Source of the DNA: Kutzneria viridogrisea
GTDB lineage: Bacteria; Actinomycetota; Actinomycetes; Mycobacteriales; Pseudonocardiaceae
DNA: 64,000 nucleotides
Direction of reading: 5' to 3'
NCBI GenBank assembly: GCA_014138725.1
Contig: JACJID010000004.1
Coordinates: 434,001 to 498,000, forward strand
The notes beneath the pieces were generated by a model. It worked only from the letters and a program-made list of their open reading frames with translations, searched no databases and had not been told where the DNA came from. Shown one piece after another: positions 56,417-64,000 of this stretch (position 1 is its first letter; each line of letters starts with the position of its first letter). A program made the translations under genes and the position numbers.

Positions 56417-57580
56417 TCAGGAGGTGCCGCAGAGGGCGTGCTCGATCAGGTCGAGGCTCACGTCGTGCTGCGGTGCGGGCGTGCCCTGCTTGGGCACCAG
56501 CGAGTCGCTGTTGATCGTGACCACCACGCTGCGCTTGCCGTCGGCGCTGACCCCGTTGCGGGTCTTGAAGCCATGGATGTCCCCGCCGTGCGACCAGTAG
56601 CCGCCGCAGGAGGTGGGGATCCACATGATGCCCAGCCCGTACTGGACCCCGGGCCAGCCCTTGTCGAACAGGTGCGCTGGCACGGTCCTGCGCATCTCCG
56701 CGAGTTGCGCGGGACGCAACACCTTGCCGCTGGCCAGCGCGCGCAGGAACTTGTTGGCGTCGGCGGTGTCGCTGATGATCGCACCGGCCGCGTCGCCCCA
56801 GGACGGGTTGAGCACGGTCGCGTCGATGTCCTGGCCGTCCGGGCTGAACCGCTGGTAGCCCACCGCGTGCGGCTCCGGAACCCGGGGGTTGTTGTGCGGA
56901 GCCGAGGTGTTGTCCAGGTCGAGTGGCTCGATGATCCGCTCGCGCACCTCGTGCTGCCAGTCCTGCCCGGTGATCCGCTTGATGATCATCCCGGCCAGCA
57001 CGAAGTTGGTGTTGGAGTAGGCCCAGCTGCTGCCCGGCGTGAAGTCCGGCGGGTAACGCAGGGCCATCGCCACCAGTTGTCGGTCGGTGAACCCGCGCAG
57101 CCGGTTGGCCTCGAAGCCCTCCTTGTTACCCAGGAAGTCCATCGCCCGGGTGTACTCCGGCAGGCCGCTGGTGTGCTGCAACAGCTGCCGCACGGTGATC
57201 TTCGTGCCCTCGTTGCCGTTGCCGGTCACCACCCCGGGCAGCCAGCGGTCGACGGTGTCCTCCAGGGACAACCTCCCCTCGCCGACCAGTTGCAGCACCA
57301 CCGTGGCGGTGAACATCTTGGTGTAGCTGCCGATCCGGAAGTGCGCGTCCCAGGGCACCGGGGTCTTCGCCGCGGTGTTGCCGTACCCGCTGCGCACCTT
57401 GACGTTGCCGTTGGGCGTGTCCAGCTCCACCAGCGCGCCGGGTGCCCCGTAGTCGAGCAGCTTGTCGGTGTCGCGCTGCAACACGCTGGTGTCCGGCCGG
57501 TGCTGCGGTGCGGCCGCTGCCACCCCAGTCGACAGCGCGACCCCGGACAGCGCCACCAGCGCGATCCACGTTCGTCTCAT
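56417..57580 (-). CDS. Secreted serine hydrolase (class C beta-lactamase/D-Ala-D-Ala peptidase-like)
   Basis: This 387-residue protein has a signal peptide (about 1-24) and the beta-lactamase family motifs SxxK in GSYTKMFTA (about 84), YxN in YSNTNFVLAG (about 190) and a HGGD motif in GYWSHGGDIHGF (about 325, the KTG-like HxG). It probably acts on cell-wall or other D-amino-acid esters. The ATG at 57580 is preceded by GGGGGAG. Divergent to a two-component kinase gene, with a perfect inverted repeat between, so it may be a target of that system. Confidence 0.92.
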   Translation of the reverse strand: MRRTWIALVALSGVALSTGVAAAAPQHRPDTSVLQRDTDKLLDYGAPGALVELDTPNGNVKVRSGYGNTAAKTPVPWDAHFRIGSYTKMFTATVVLQLVGEGRLSLEDTVDRWLPGVVTGNGNEGTKITVRQLLQHTSGLPEYTRAMDFLGNKEGFEANRLRGFTDRQLVAMALRYPPDFTPGSSWAYSNTNFVLAGMIIKRITGQDWQHEVRERIIEPLDLDNTSAPHNNPRVPEPHAVGYQRFSPDGQDIDATVLNPSWGDAAGAIISDTADANKFLRALASGKVLRPAQLAEMRRTVPAHLFDKGWPGVQYGLGIMWIPTSCGGYWSHGGDIHGFKTRNGVSADGKRSVVVTINSDSLVPKQGTPAPQHDVSLDLIEHALCGTS

Positions 57581-57661
57581 CACTCCCCCATCTCCAGGTG
57601 ATCGAGTGCTGCCGAGGTTAGACAGGTGGGCTGGTGCGAGGCATCCTCCGCAGTGGTCGAT

Positions 57662-57733
57662 CGCGGCTACCCCGCTGGGGGTAGCCGCGGCTACGCCCAC
57701 GGGTTGGTGACCGCGCACCACCGCTGCGGCTAC
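57662..57733. promoter_or_regulatory. Inverted/direct GCGGCTAC repeats in the kinase promoter
   Basis: CGCGGCTACCCC at 57662-57673 and its exact complement at 57678-57689 form a 12-bp perfect inverted repeat with a 4-bp centre. Further GCGGCTAC copies lie at 57687-57694 and 57726-57733. The site is between the serine hydrolase and the kinase gene and is a likely response regulator operator. Confidence 0.5.
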
Positions 57734-57742
57734 CGTGGGCCA

Positions 57743-58849
57743 GTGCGGGTGATCCTCAGGTCGGTGCTGGCCGACGTGGTGCTGGCGGTGGTGCTGACCG
57801 GCCTGTCCCTGGCCACGCTCGGCACGATGTCCACCGTCCGCGCCGACTGGCTGGGCTATCTGCTGGCCGCGCTGTGCATCGCACCGGTCGCCCTGCGCCA
57901 GCGCGCCCCGCTGACGATCACGCTGGTGATGTGCGGCGCGCTGATCACCTACCTGCTGCTGGGCTACGGGGACTTCCCCAGCGGCGGGGTGGGCCTGCTG
58001 ATCGGCCTGTTCTCGGTGGCCGTGGTCCGGCCGTGGCCGATGACCCTGCTCGCGCTGCTGGCCGGGCTGACCGTGGTGGTGGTCAGCTACTCGTTGACGA
58101 GCGGCCACGTCGTGTGGCCGCAGGTCTGCACGGCCGTGGTGCACTGCCTGGCCGCCTGCGTGCTCGGTGAGAGCACCAAGCGCTGGTCACGGCGGGTGGA
58201 GGGGCTCGCGGAGCAGGCGGCTCGGGCCGTGGTCGAGGAACGGGGGCGCATCGCCCACGAACTGCACGACGTGGTGGCCCACCACATGTCGGTGATCTCT
58301 TTGCAGGCCGGGCTGGCCGAGTACGTGATCGACTCCGACCCGCGCGTGGCCCGCGAGGCCCTGGCCACGGTGGGCACCACCAGCCGCGAGGCCCTGGCCG
58401 AGATGCGCCGCCTGCTCGACGTGCTGCGCGTGGACCAGGCGGGTACCCTCAGCCCGCAGCCCGGACTGTCCGAACTGGACGGTCTGCTGGATCGCCTGCG
58501 CGGCACGGGGTTGCGGGTGGACCTCGCGGTCACCGGCACGCGGCGCCCGCTGCCACCGGGACCGGACCTGTGCGCGTACCGGGTCGCGCAGGAGTCGCTG
58601 ACCAACGTGCTCAAGCACGCCGGACCGGCCACCGCCCGGCTGGACCTCGACTACGGGGAGCACACGCTGACCGTGAAGATCACCGACGACGGGCGGGGCG
58701 ATGCCGCGGCCCACTCCGCGACAGCGCCCCGCGGCATCGCCGGGATGCGCGAGCGCACCGAGTTGTACGGCGGGGTGCTCACCGCGGGCCCGCGCCCCGA
58801 GGGCGGGTTCGCCGTGGTGCTGCGGCTGCCCTACGCGGAGGTGTCGTGA
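57743..58849 (+). CDS. NarL-type sensor histidine kinase
   Basis: This 368-residue kinase has an N-terminal membrane region (about five helices, 6-150) without a large outside domain, a HisKA_3 motif ERGRIAHELHDVVAHHMSVI (His about 175) and an ATPase domain with KITDDGRG and GIAGMRERTELYGG. It belongs to the DesK/NarX-like family common in actinomycetes. The GTG at 57743 is chosen over an in-frame opening that would cross the operator. It is coupled to the response regulator by a GTGA overlap. The signal is unknown. Confidence 0.92.
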   Translation: MRVILRSVLADVVLAVVLTGLSLATLGTMSTVRADWLGYLLAALCIAPVALRQRAPLTITLVMCGALITYLLLGYGDFPSGGVGLLIGLFSVAVVRPWPMTLLALLAGLTVVVVSYSLTSGHVVWPQVCTAVVHCLAACVLGESTKRWSRRVEGLAEQAARAVVEERGRIAHELHDVVAHHMSVISLQAGLAEYVIDSDPRVAREALATVGTTSREALAEMRRLLDVLRVDQAGTLSPQPGLSELDGLLDRLRGTGLRVDLAVTGTRRPLPPGPDLCAYRVAQESLTNVLKHAGPATARLDLDYGEHTLTVKITDDGRGDAAAHSATAPRGIAGMRERTELYGGVLTAGPRPEGGFAVVLRLPYAEVS

Positions 58850-59538
58850 CCACCCGGGTGCTCGTGGCCGACGACCAGGTCCTCATCCGCACCGGCCTGA
58901 TCGCGCTGTTCGGGGCCGCGCCCGGGATCGAGGTGGTCGGCGAGGCCGAGAACGGCGCCCGCGCCGTGGAACTGGCCGCCGCCACCCGCCCCGAGGTGAT
59001 CGTCATGGACATCCGCATGCCGGTGCTGGACGGCATCGCGGCCACCCAGCAGATCCTGGCCGCGCCCACCGAGCCGCCCCCGCGCATCCTCGTGCTGACC
59101 ACCTTCGACCTGGACGAGTACGTGTACCGCGCGCTGGGCGCCGGTGCGGCCGGGTTTCTGCTCAAGGAGACCCCGCCGGACCGGATCGTGGCGGCCGTGC
59201 ACGCCGTGGCCGCGGGCGACGTGCTGATCACCCCGTCCATCACCCACCGCCTGGTGGAGACCTACTCCTTGCACCACAAGGTGAACGCAGTGGACCGCAC
59301 CGTGCTGTCCTCGCTGACCGCGCGCGAGACCGAGGTGCTGCGGCTGGTCGCCAACGGGCTGAGCAACGCGCAGATCGCCCAGCGGCTGGTGCTCAGCGAG
59401 TCCACGGTGAAGACGCACGTCAAGAACCTGATGGGCAAGCTGGGGCTGAGCAGCCGGGCGCAGGCCGTGGTCGCGGCCTACGAGAGCGGGCTGGTCGTGC
59501 CCGGCTCCACCGTGTCGAACAGCGGGTCCACCCGGTAG
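58846..59538 (+). CDS. NarL/FixJ response regulator
   Basis: This 230-residue regulator has an intact receiver (acidic pair in VLVADDQ, phospho-Asp in VIVMDIRMP, Lys in GFLLKETPP) and a LuxR-type helix-turn-helix (LTARETEVLRLVANGLSNAQ, then SESTVKTHVKNLMGKL). Its GTG overlaps the kinase stop. The family would normally end near ESGLVVPG; here about ten extra residues are read over DNA that encodes the end of the opposite Lrp gene, a 61-bp tail-to-tail overlap. It probably binds the GCGGCTAC repeats upstream of the kinase. Confidence 0.92.
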   Translation: MTTRVLVADDQVLIRTGLIALFGAAPGIEVVGEAENGARAVELAAATRPEVIVMDIRMPVLDGIAATQQILAAPTEPPPRILVLTTFDLDEYVYRALGAGAAGFLLKETPPDRIVAAVHAVAAGDVLITPSITHRLVETYSLHHKVNAVDRTVLSSLTARETEVLRLVANGLSNAQIAQRLVLSESTVKTHVKNLMGKLGLSSRAQAVVAAYESGLVVPGSTVSNSGSTR

Positions 59539-59975
59539 GCGATCTGCTCGGTCATCACGATCGCGGTGTTGCTGCGCAGCACGCCGGGGCAGGCCAGCAC
59601 GGCGTCGAGCACCTCGTGCAGGTGGCCCGTGCTGCGCGCGACCACCCGCACCAGCAGGTCACCGGCACCGGCGATGCCGTGCGCCTCCAGCACGAACGGC
59701 ACGGTCTTGAGCCCGGCCACCGCGCTGTGCAGCCGCCCCTGGGCCACCTCCAGCGTGACGAAGGCGGTGACCTCGAAGCCCATGGCCGACACGTCCACCG
59801 CCCGGCCCCGGTGGCCCACCACCTGCTCGCGTTCCAGCCGGTTCGCGCGGGCGTGCGCGGTGTTGCGCGCGATGCCCAGCAGGCTGGCCAGTTCGGTGAC
59901 GCCGATCCGGGGGCGGCGCACCAGTTCGCGCAGGACCCGCAGGTCCAGGGTGTTCAAGGTCACCGTTCTGCTCAC
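59478..59975 (-). CDS. Lrp/AsnC family regulator
   Basis: This 165-residue regulator has an AsnC-type helix-turn-helix (LNTLDLRVLRELVRRPRIGV, then IARNTAHARANRLER) and a RAM effector domain (AFVTLEVAQGRLHSAVAGL; GDLLVRVVARSTGHLHEVLD). I start at the GTG 59975, because earlier in-frame starts (to 60041) would overlap the TGAGC-N5-GCTCA operator. It is divergent from the indolepyruvate oxidoreductase and probably responds to an aromatic amino acid or its keto acid. Confidence 0.9.
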   Translation of the reverse strand: MSRTVTLNTLDLRVLRELVRRPRIGVTELASLLGIARNTAHARANRLEREQVVGHRGRAVDVSAMGFEVTAFVTLEVAQGRLHSAVAGLKTVPFVLEAHGIAGAGDLLVRVVARSTGHLHEVLDAVLACPGVLRSNTAIVMTEQIAYRVDPLFDTVEPGTTSPLS

Positions 59976-60001
59976 TTCCGCGCCGCGTTGATCCGTGATC
60001 C

Positions 60002-60080
60002 TGAGCATAACGCTCAATCTGATCACCAGGATATTGCGCATCGAGTGCCTTCAGGGTTGAACTCTGACCAAGATGCTCAA
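60002..60080. promoter_or_regulatory. Lrp-type operator in the Lrp/oxidoreductase promoter
   Basis: The perfect palindrome TGAGC-ATAAC-GCTCA is at 60002-60016, and a matching half ATGCTCAA follows at 60073-60080. Spaced copies of such boxes are typical of Lrp/AsnC sites. Confidence 0.5.
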
Positions 60081-60095
60081 GCTCTGGAGGTCCAG

Positions 60096-63000
60096 GTGTC
60101 CACCACCACCCCCCTCACGGCCCGCGAGGGCCGGGTCATGCTCAGCGGGGTCCAGGCGCTGGGCCGCCTGCTGCTCGACCAGCACCGCGCCGACACCGAA
60201 CGCGGCTGGCGCACCGCCGGGCTGGTCTCCGGCTACCGGGGCTCCCCGCTGGGCGGCCTGGACCAGCTGCTGGCCCGCAACGCGAAGCTGCTGGCCGAGC
60301 ACGACATCAAGTTCATCCCCGGGGTGAACGAGGAGCTGGGCGCGACCGTGGTCTACGGCTCGCAGCTGGCCCAGCAGCTGCCCGATCCGAGCTACGAGGG
60401 CGTGTTCGGCCTCTGGTACGGCAAGGCCCCCGGGGTGGACCGCTCCGCCGACGCCTTCAAGCACGGCAGCTGGATGGGCACCACCCGGCGCGGCGGGGTG
60501 CTGGTGGTCGCCGGGGACGACCCCGCCTGCAAGTCCTCCACCCTGCCCTCGAACTCCACGATGGCGCTGGCCGAGTCGTTCATGCCCGTGCTCGCACCGT
60601 CCACCGTGGCCGAGGTGCTGCGGCTGGGCAGGCTGGGCGTGGAGATGTCGCGCTACTGCGGCTCGTGGGTCGGCTTCACCGTGCTGACCAGCGTGGCCGA
60701 CGCCTACGAGGCGGTCGACCTGGGGCAGGTGCCCACCGTGCGCGAGCCCGAGTTCAGCTGGCAGGGCCGCCCGTGGCAGCCCACGCACAAGCCCGGGGTC
60801 ACCATCCCCGACGCCATCGCGATGGAACGCGAGGTACTGGACGGCAGGCTGGCCGCCGCCGTGGCCTTCGCCAGGGCCAACGGGGTCAACGAGGTGTCCG
60901 GCGCGACTGGGCCGGCCAGGCTGGGGTTGCTCGCGGTCGGCCGCGCCTGGGTCGAGCTGCGCGAGGCGCTGGACCGGCTGGGCCTGGACGAGGACTCCTT
61001 GCCACGGCACGGGATCCGCGTGATGAAGCTGGCGCTGGTGCACCCACTGGACACCGAGGGCGTGCGCGAGTTCGCCGAGGGCCTGGACGAGCTTGTCGTC
61101 GTGGAGGACAAGCGCGCGTTCGTCGAGACCCAGGTGCGCGACGCCCTGTACGACCTGCCTCGGCGCCCGCGCGTGCTCGGCAAGACCGACACCTCGGGCC
61201 GCGAGCTGATCCCGGTGCACGGCGAACTCGACGCCGACCGGCTGGTCAAGGCCCTGTCGGACCTGCTGGTGGACCGGATCGGCGCGGAGCACCTGGACCT
61301 GTCGCACCGCTCGCTGCGGCCCAAGCGGCTGGCGCTGTCGCTGAGCCCGGTCAGCCGCACCCCGTTCTTCTGCTCGGGCTGCCCGCACAACCGGTCCACC
61401 GTGGTGCCCGAGGGCTCGCTCGCGGGCGCGGGCATCGGCTGCCACGCGATGACCACCTTCATGGACCGCAGCCTTGGCATGACGCAGATGGGCGGGGAGG
61501 GCGTGACCTGGGTCGGCGCCGCCCCGTTCAGCGGCACCGGCCACATGTTCCAGAACCTCGGTGACGGCACGTTCTTCCACTCCGGCAGCCTGGCGATCCG
61601 GCAGGCCGTGGCGGCGGGCACGAACATCACCTTCAAGTTGCTCTACAACAGCGCGGTCGCGATGACCGGCGGCCAGGACGCCGACGGGGCCGTGGACCCG
61701 ATCGGGGTCACGCACATGCTGCACGCCGAGGGCGTGGCGGGCATCGTCGTGGTGACCGACGAACCGGGCAAGTACCCGCGCGCGACCGCTTGGGCACCAG
61801 GGGTTCGCGTGCGGCACCGGGACGATCTCGAAGCGGTGCAACGGGAACTGCGCGAGCGGCCGGGCACCACGGTCATCCTGTACGACCAGGCGTGCGCGGC
61901 GGAGACCCGGCGCAAGCGCAAGCGGGGCAAGGCACCCGAGCCCGCCAAGCGCGTGCTGATCAACGAGGCGGTGTGCGAGGGCTGCGGGGACTGCGGGCGC
62001 AAGTCGAACTGCCTGAGCGTGGAGCCGGTGGACACCGAGTTCGGCCGCAAGACCCGCATCGACCAGACCTCCTGCAACAAGGACTTCTCCTGCCTGCTCG
62101 GCGACTGCCCGTCGTTCCTGACGGTGCTGCCGGGTGAGGTGGCGCGGGCCAGGGTCCGGGCGCCCCAGCTGCCCGCGGACCAGCCCGAGCCGACGGCCCG
62201 TCCAGTGGCGGCCAACGTGGTGCTGGTCGGCGTCGGTGGCACCGGGGTTGTCACCGCGAACCAGGTGCTGGCCACCGCGGCGCTGCTGGACGGGCTGGAC
62301 GCCCGCTCGCTGGACCAGACCGGGCTGAGCCAGAAGGCCGGTGCCGTGGTCTCGCACCTGCGGGTCGGGCCCTCGCTGGGTGAGCGGCCCGGGTTCGTCG
62401 GCGAGGGCGGCGCCGACGCCTACCTCGCATTCGACGCGCTGGCCGCCACGGCACCGGCCAACCTGGCGCGGTGCTCGCCCGTGCGCAGCACCGCCGTGGT
62501 GTCCACCAGCGAGGTGCCCACCGGCCGCACCGTGACCGATCCGCACGCGGTGTTCCCCGAGGGCGGGTCGCTGCTGGCGGCGATCGCCGAGCGGACCAGG
62601 GCCGAGCGCCTGCTCAGCTTCGACGCGCTGGCACTGGCCGAGCAGCTGTTCGGCGCCACCACCGCGGCCAACTTCCTGGTCATCGGCGCGGCCTACCAGG
62701 CCGGGCTGCTGCCCATCAGCGCCGCCGCCATCGAGCGAGCCATCGAGATCAACGGGGTGGGCGTGGCCACCACCACGCAGGCCTTCCGCGCGGGCCGCCA
62801 GCTCGTGATCGACCCGAGCTGGCCGTCCTCAGTGGACGAACAGCCCGCCGAGGTCACCGAGCTGGCCCGCGCCCAGCGCCACCTTGGCGCGGCAAGGGAA
62901 CTGCTCGCCGCGCACGCCCTGCGCGGTGAGCTGCTGCGGATCACCGAGCTGCGGGTGGCCGACCTGATCGGCTACCAGGACGAGCGCTACGCCAGGCGGT

Positions 63001-63536
63001 ACCTGGAAGTGGTGGCCTCGGTGGCCGCCGACTCCGTGCCGCTGGCCGAGGCGGTGGCCCGCAACCTGTACAAGCTGATGGCCTACAAGGACGAGTACGA
63101 GGTGGCCCGCCTGCACCTGGACCCGGAGCTGCACCGGCAGACCGAGCAGCGCTTCGGTCGCGGTGCGCGGGCCAAGTACCTGCTGCACCCGCCGATCCTG
63201 CGCGCGCTGGGCATGCGGCGCAAGATCGCGCTGGGGCGCACCGCCCGCCCGGTGTTCACGGCGCTGCGGTCGATGCGCCGCCTGCGCGGCACCAGGCTCG
63301 ACGTGTTCGGCTACGCGCACCTGCGCAGGGTGGAGCGCGAGCTGGTCGAGGAGTACCTCGGGGTGGTGCGGCGGCTGCGTGGTGCGGACGAGGCGCTGGC
63401 GTTGCGCATCGCGGAACTGCCGGACCTGGTCCGCGGCTACGAGGAGATCAAGCTGGACTCGGTGCGCCGCTACCGGTCCGAGCTGGGCGGGCTGCTGGCC
63501 GAGCTGGACCGCGCCCCTGTCGGCGCCAGGGGCTGA
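60096..63536 (+). CDS. Indolepyruvate ferredoxin oxidoreductase (fused alpha/beta/gamma)
   Basis: This 1146-residue enzyme decarboxylates an aromatic or branched 2-keto acid to an acyl-CoA with a ferredoxin acceptor. The N-terminal pyrimidine-binding half starts with REGRVMLSGVQALGRLLLDQ, and the TPP-binding half includes GVTHMLHAEGVAGIVVVTDE (about 545). A cysteine-rich segment with CEGCGDCGRKSNC and SCNKDFSCLLGDCPSF (about 626-675) can bind Fe-S clusters. A gamma-like domain with VGVGGTGVVTANQVLATA starts at about 710. The GTG at 60096 has GGAGG at ideal spacing; a long in-frame opening upstream overlaps the response regulator and is rejected. Fused forms are typical of aerobic bacteria. 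Confidence 0.93.
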   Translation: MSTTTPLTAREGRVMLSGVQALGRLLLDQHRADTERGWRTAGLVSGYRGSPLGGLDQLLARNAKLLAEHDIKFIPGVNEELGATVVYGSQLAQQLPDPSYEGVFGLWYGKAPGVDRSADAFKHGSWMGTTRRGGVLVVAGDDPACKSSTLPSNSTMALAESFMPVLAPSTVAEVLRLGRLGVEMSRYCGSWVGFTVLTSVADAYEAVDLGQVPTVREPEFSWQGRPWQPTHKPGVTIPDAIAMEREVLDGRLAAAVAFARANGVNEVSGATGPARLGLLAVGRAWVELREALDRLGLDEDSLPRHGIRVMKLALVHPLDTEGVREFAEGLDELVVVEDKRAFVETQVRDALYDLPRRPRVLGKTDTSGRELIPVHGELDADRLVKALSDLLVDRIGAEHLDLSHRSLRPKRLALSLSPVSRTPFFCSGCPHNRSTVVPEGSLAGAGIGCHAMTTFMDRSLGMTQMGGEGVTWVGAAPFSGTGHMFQNLGDGTFFHSGSLAIRQAVAAGTNITFKLLYNSAVAMTGGQDADGAVDPIGVTHMLHAEGVAGIVVVTDEPGKYPRATAWAPGVRVRHRDDLEAVQRELRERPGTTVILYDQACAAETRRKRKRGKAPEPAKRVLINEAVCEGCGDCGRKSNCLSVEPVDTEFGRKTRIDQTSCNKDFSCLLGDCPSFLTVLPGEVARARVRAPQLPADQPEPTARPVAANVVLVGVGGTGVVTANQVLATAALLDGLDARSLDQTGLSQKAGAVVSHLRVGPSLGERPGFVGEGGADAYLAFDALAATAPANLARCSPVRSTAVVSTSEVPTGRTVTDPHAVFPEGGSLLAAIAERTRAERLLSFDALALAEQLFGATTAANFLVIGAAYQAGLLPISAAAIERAIEINGVGVATTTQAFRAGRQLVIDPSWPSSVDEQPAEVTELARAQRHLGAARELLAAHALRGELLRITELRVADLIGYQDERYARRYLEVVASVAADSVPLAEAVARNLYKLMAYKDEYEVARLHLDPELHRQTEQRFGRGARAKYLLHPPILRALGMRRKIALGRTARPVFTALRSMRRLRGTRLDVFGYAHLRRVERELVEEYLGVVRRLRGADEALALRIAELPDLVRGYEEIKLDSVRRYRSELGGLLAELDRAPVGARG

Positions 63537-64000
63537 TAGTCCTTGAGCCGCACCATGTTCGCCGTCTTGTCCATGCCACCGATGATCGCGTTGCGCCAGG
63601 GCAGGTACGGCAGGGCCCGCATGAACAGCTCGCGGGCCGCGATGGCGAACCTGCTCGCGGGCAGGAAGGCCTTGGTGCCGCCCGGCATCGGCTTCTGCGC
63701 CTCGCGCACGTAGTCGCGCATGATCTCGTCGTAGGCGGGGAACGCCACCCGGTGGTCCCCGCCCGCGGCGGCCAGCTCACCGGCGAGCACGTACGCGCCG
63801 ACCATGGCCAGGCTGGTGCCCATGCCGATCGACCCGGCCGACGCGGCGTCGCCCAGCAGCACGACCCGGCCCCGGCTGAAGCCGTCCAGCCGGACCCGTG
63901 CGGCCCGGGCGAAGTAGAAGTCCGGGTCGGCGTGCATGGCCCGCAGCATCGCGGGCACCTGCCAGCCCTCACCGGCGAACCGCTCGGCGATGACGCGCTT
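63470..64000 (-). CDS. FAD-dependent monooxygenase, partial (5' end outside window)
   Basis: This frame covers at least 177 residues, open through the window edge where codons for KRVIAERFAGEGWQVPAML are read. RGRVVLLGDAASAGSIGMGTSLAMVGAYVLAGEL is the second FAD/ribose-binding motif (GDAA) of TetX/UbiH-type FAD monooxygenases. The 3' end runs 67 bp into the oxidoreductase gene on the other strand. Only the C-terminal half is visible, so the substrate class cannot be judged. Confidence 0.85.
   Translation of the reverse strand, partial: KRVIAERFAGEGWQVPAMLRAMHADPDFYFARAARVRLDGFSRGRVVLLGDAASAGSIGMGTSLAMVGAYVLAGELAAAGGDHRVAFPAYDEIMRDYVREAQKPMPGGTKAFLPASRFAIAARELFMRALPYLPWRNAIIGGMDKTANMVRLKDYQPLAPTGARSSSASSPPSSDR

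Overview
The window is high-GC DNA with dense, mostly overlapping operons, frequent GTG starts, IdeR/IclR/TetR/MerR-rich regulation, an F420-type nitroreductase, protein O-mannosyltransferases, ECF sigma factors and fused indolepyruvate oxidoreductase. Together these indicate an actinomycete. Gene content and the dispersed 21-bp-period GCGGGACTCG repeat make a Pseudonocardiaceae-type chromosome most likely (inference; no rRNA is present to confirm it). No tRNA, rRNA, CRISPR array, transposase or phage gene was seen.

Layout. 0.1-6.9 kb: an S9 peptidase, a LysR regulator and a divergent sdhCAB operon. 6.9-9.6 kb: an AurF-type diiron oxygenase, a short-chain dehydrogenase and a divergent MerR regulator. 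9.6-11.5 kb: a LuxR regulator with a degenerate receiver, a structured intergenic region with a 22-residue hydrophobic micro-ORF, and a siderophore-interacting reductase. 12-16.3 kb: a protein mannosyltransferase, a tandem double-TetR regulator and an acyl-CoA synthetase. 16.5-22.4 kb: a six-gene envelope-stress type operon (response regulator, kinase, lipoprotein, adaptor, ABC ATPase, permease). 22.5-23.2 kb: a small propeller-like protein.

23.2-38.9 kb is the centrepiece: a complete route from choline to glycine. BetA and BetB make glycine betaine. A Rieske oxygenase with a separate Rieske ferredoxin and ferredoxin reductase would remove the first methyl group. A dimethylglycine dehydrogenase with a GcvT domain removes the second. 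Heterotetrameric sarcosine oxidase (SoxBDAG) removes the third. An APC permease and an IclR regulator lie inside. Four promoter regions in this cluster carry the same operator layout, two 17-bp GTTGC-N7-GCAAC-like elements separated by 2 bp, so one IclR regulator probably controls all transcription units.

38.9-46.1 kb: an ECF41-type sigma factor with a flavodoxin, a luciferase-like oxidoreductase remnant, an aldo/keto reductase with divergent TetR, a second mannosyltransferase closely related to the first, another TetR, a deazaflavin oxidoreductase and a VanY-like peptidase. 46.2-54.3 kb: a secreted ThuA-ricin protein, a methyltransferase, a cold-shock protein, HxlR/NmrA and TetR/DoxX divergent pairs with clear palindromic operators, an alpha/beta hydrolase followed by a 55-bp perfect palindrome, a MocR regulator and a PadR remnant. 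54.3-64 kb: a lipoprotein, a secreted hydrolase, a serine hydrolase, a NarL-type two-component pair, an Lrp regulator divergent from a large indolepyruvate ferredoxin oxidoreductase, and the 3' part of an FAD monooxygenase that runs off the window.
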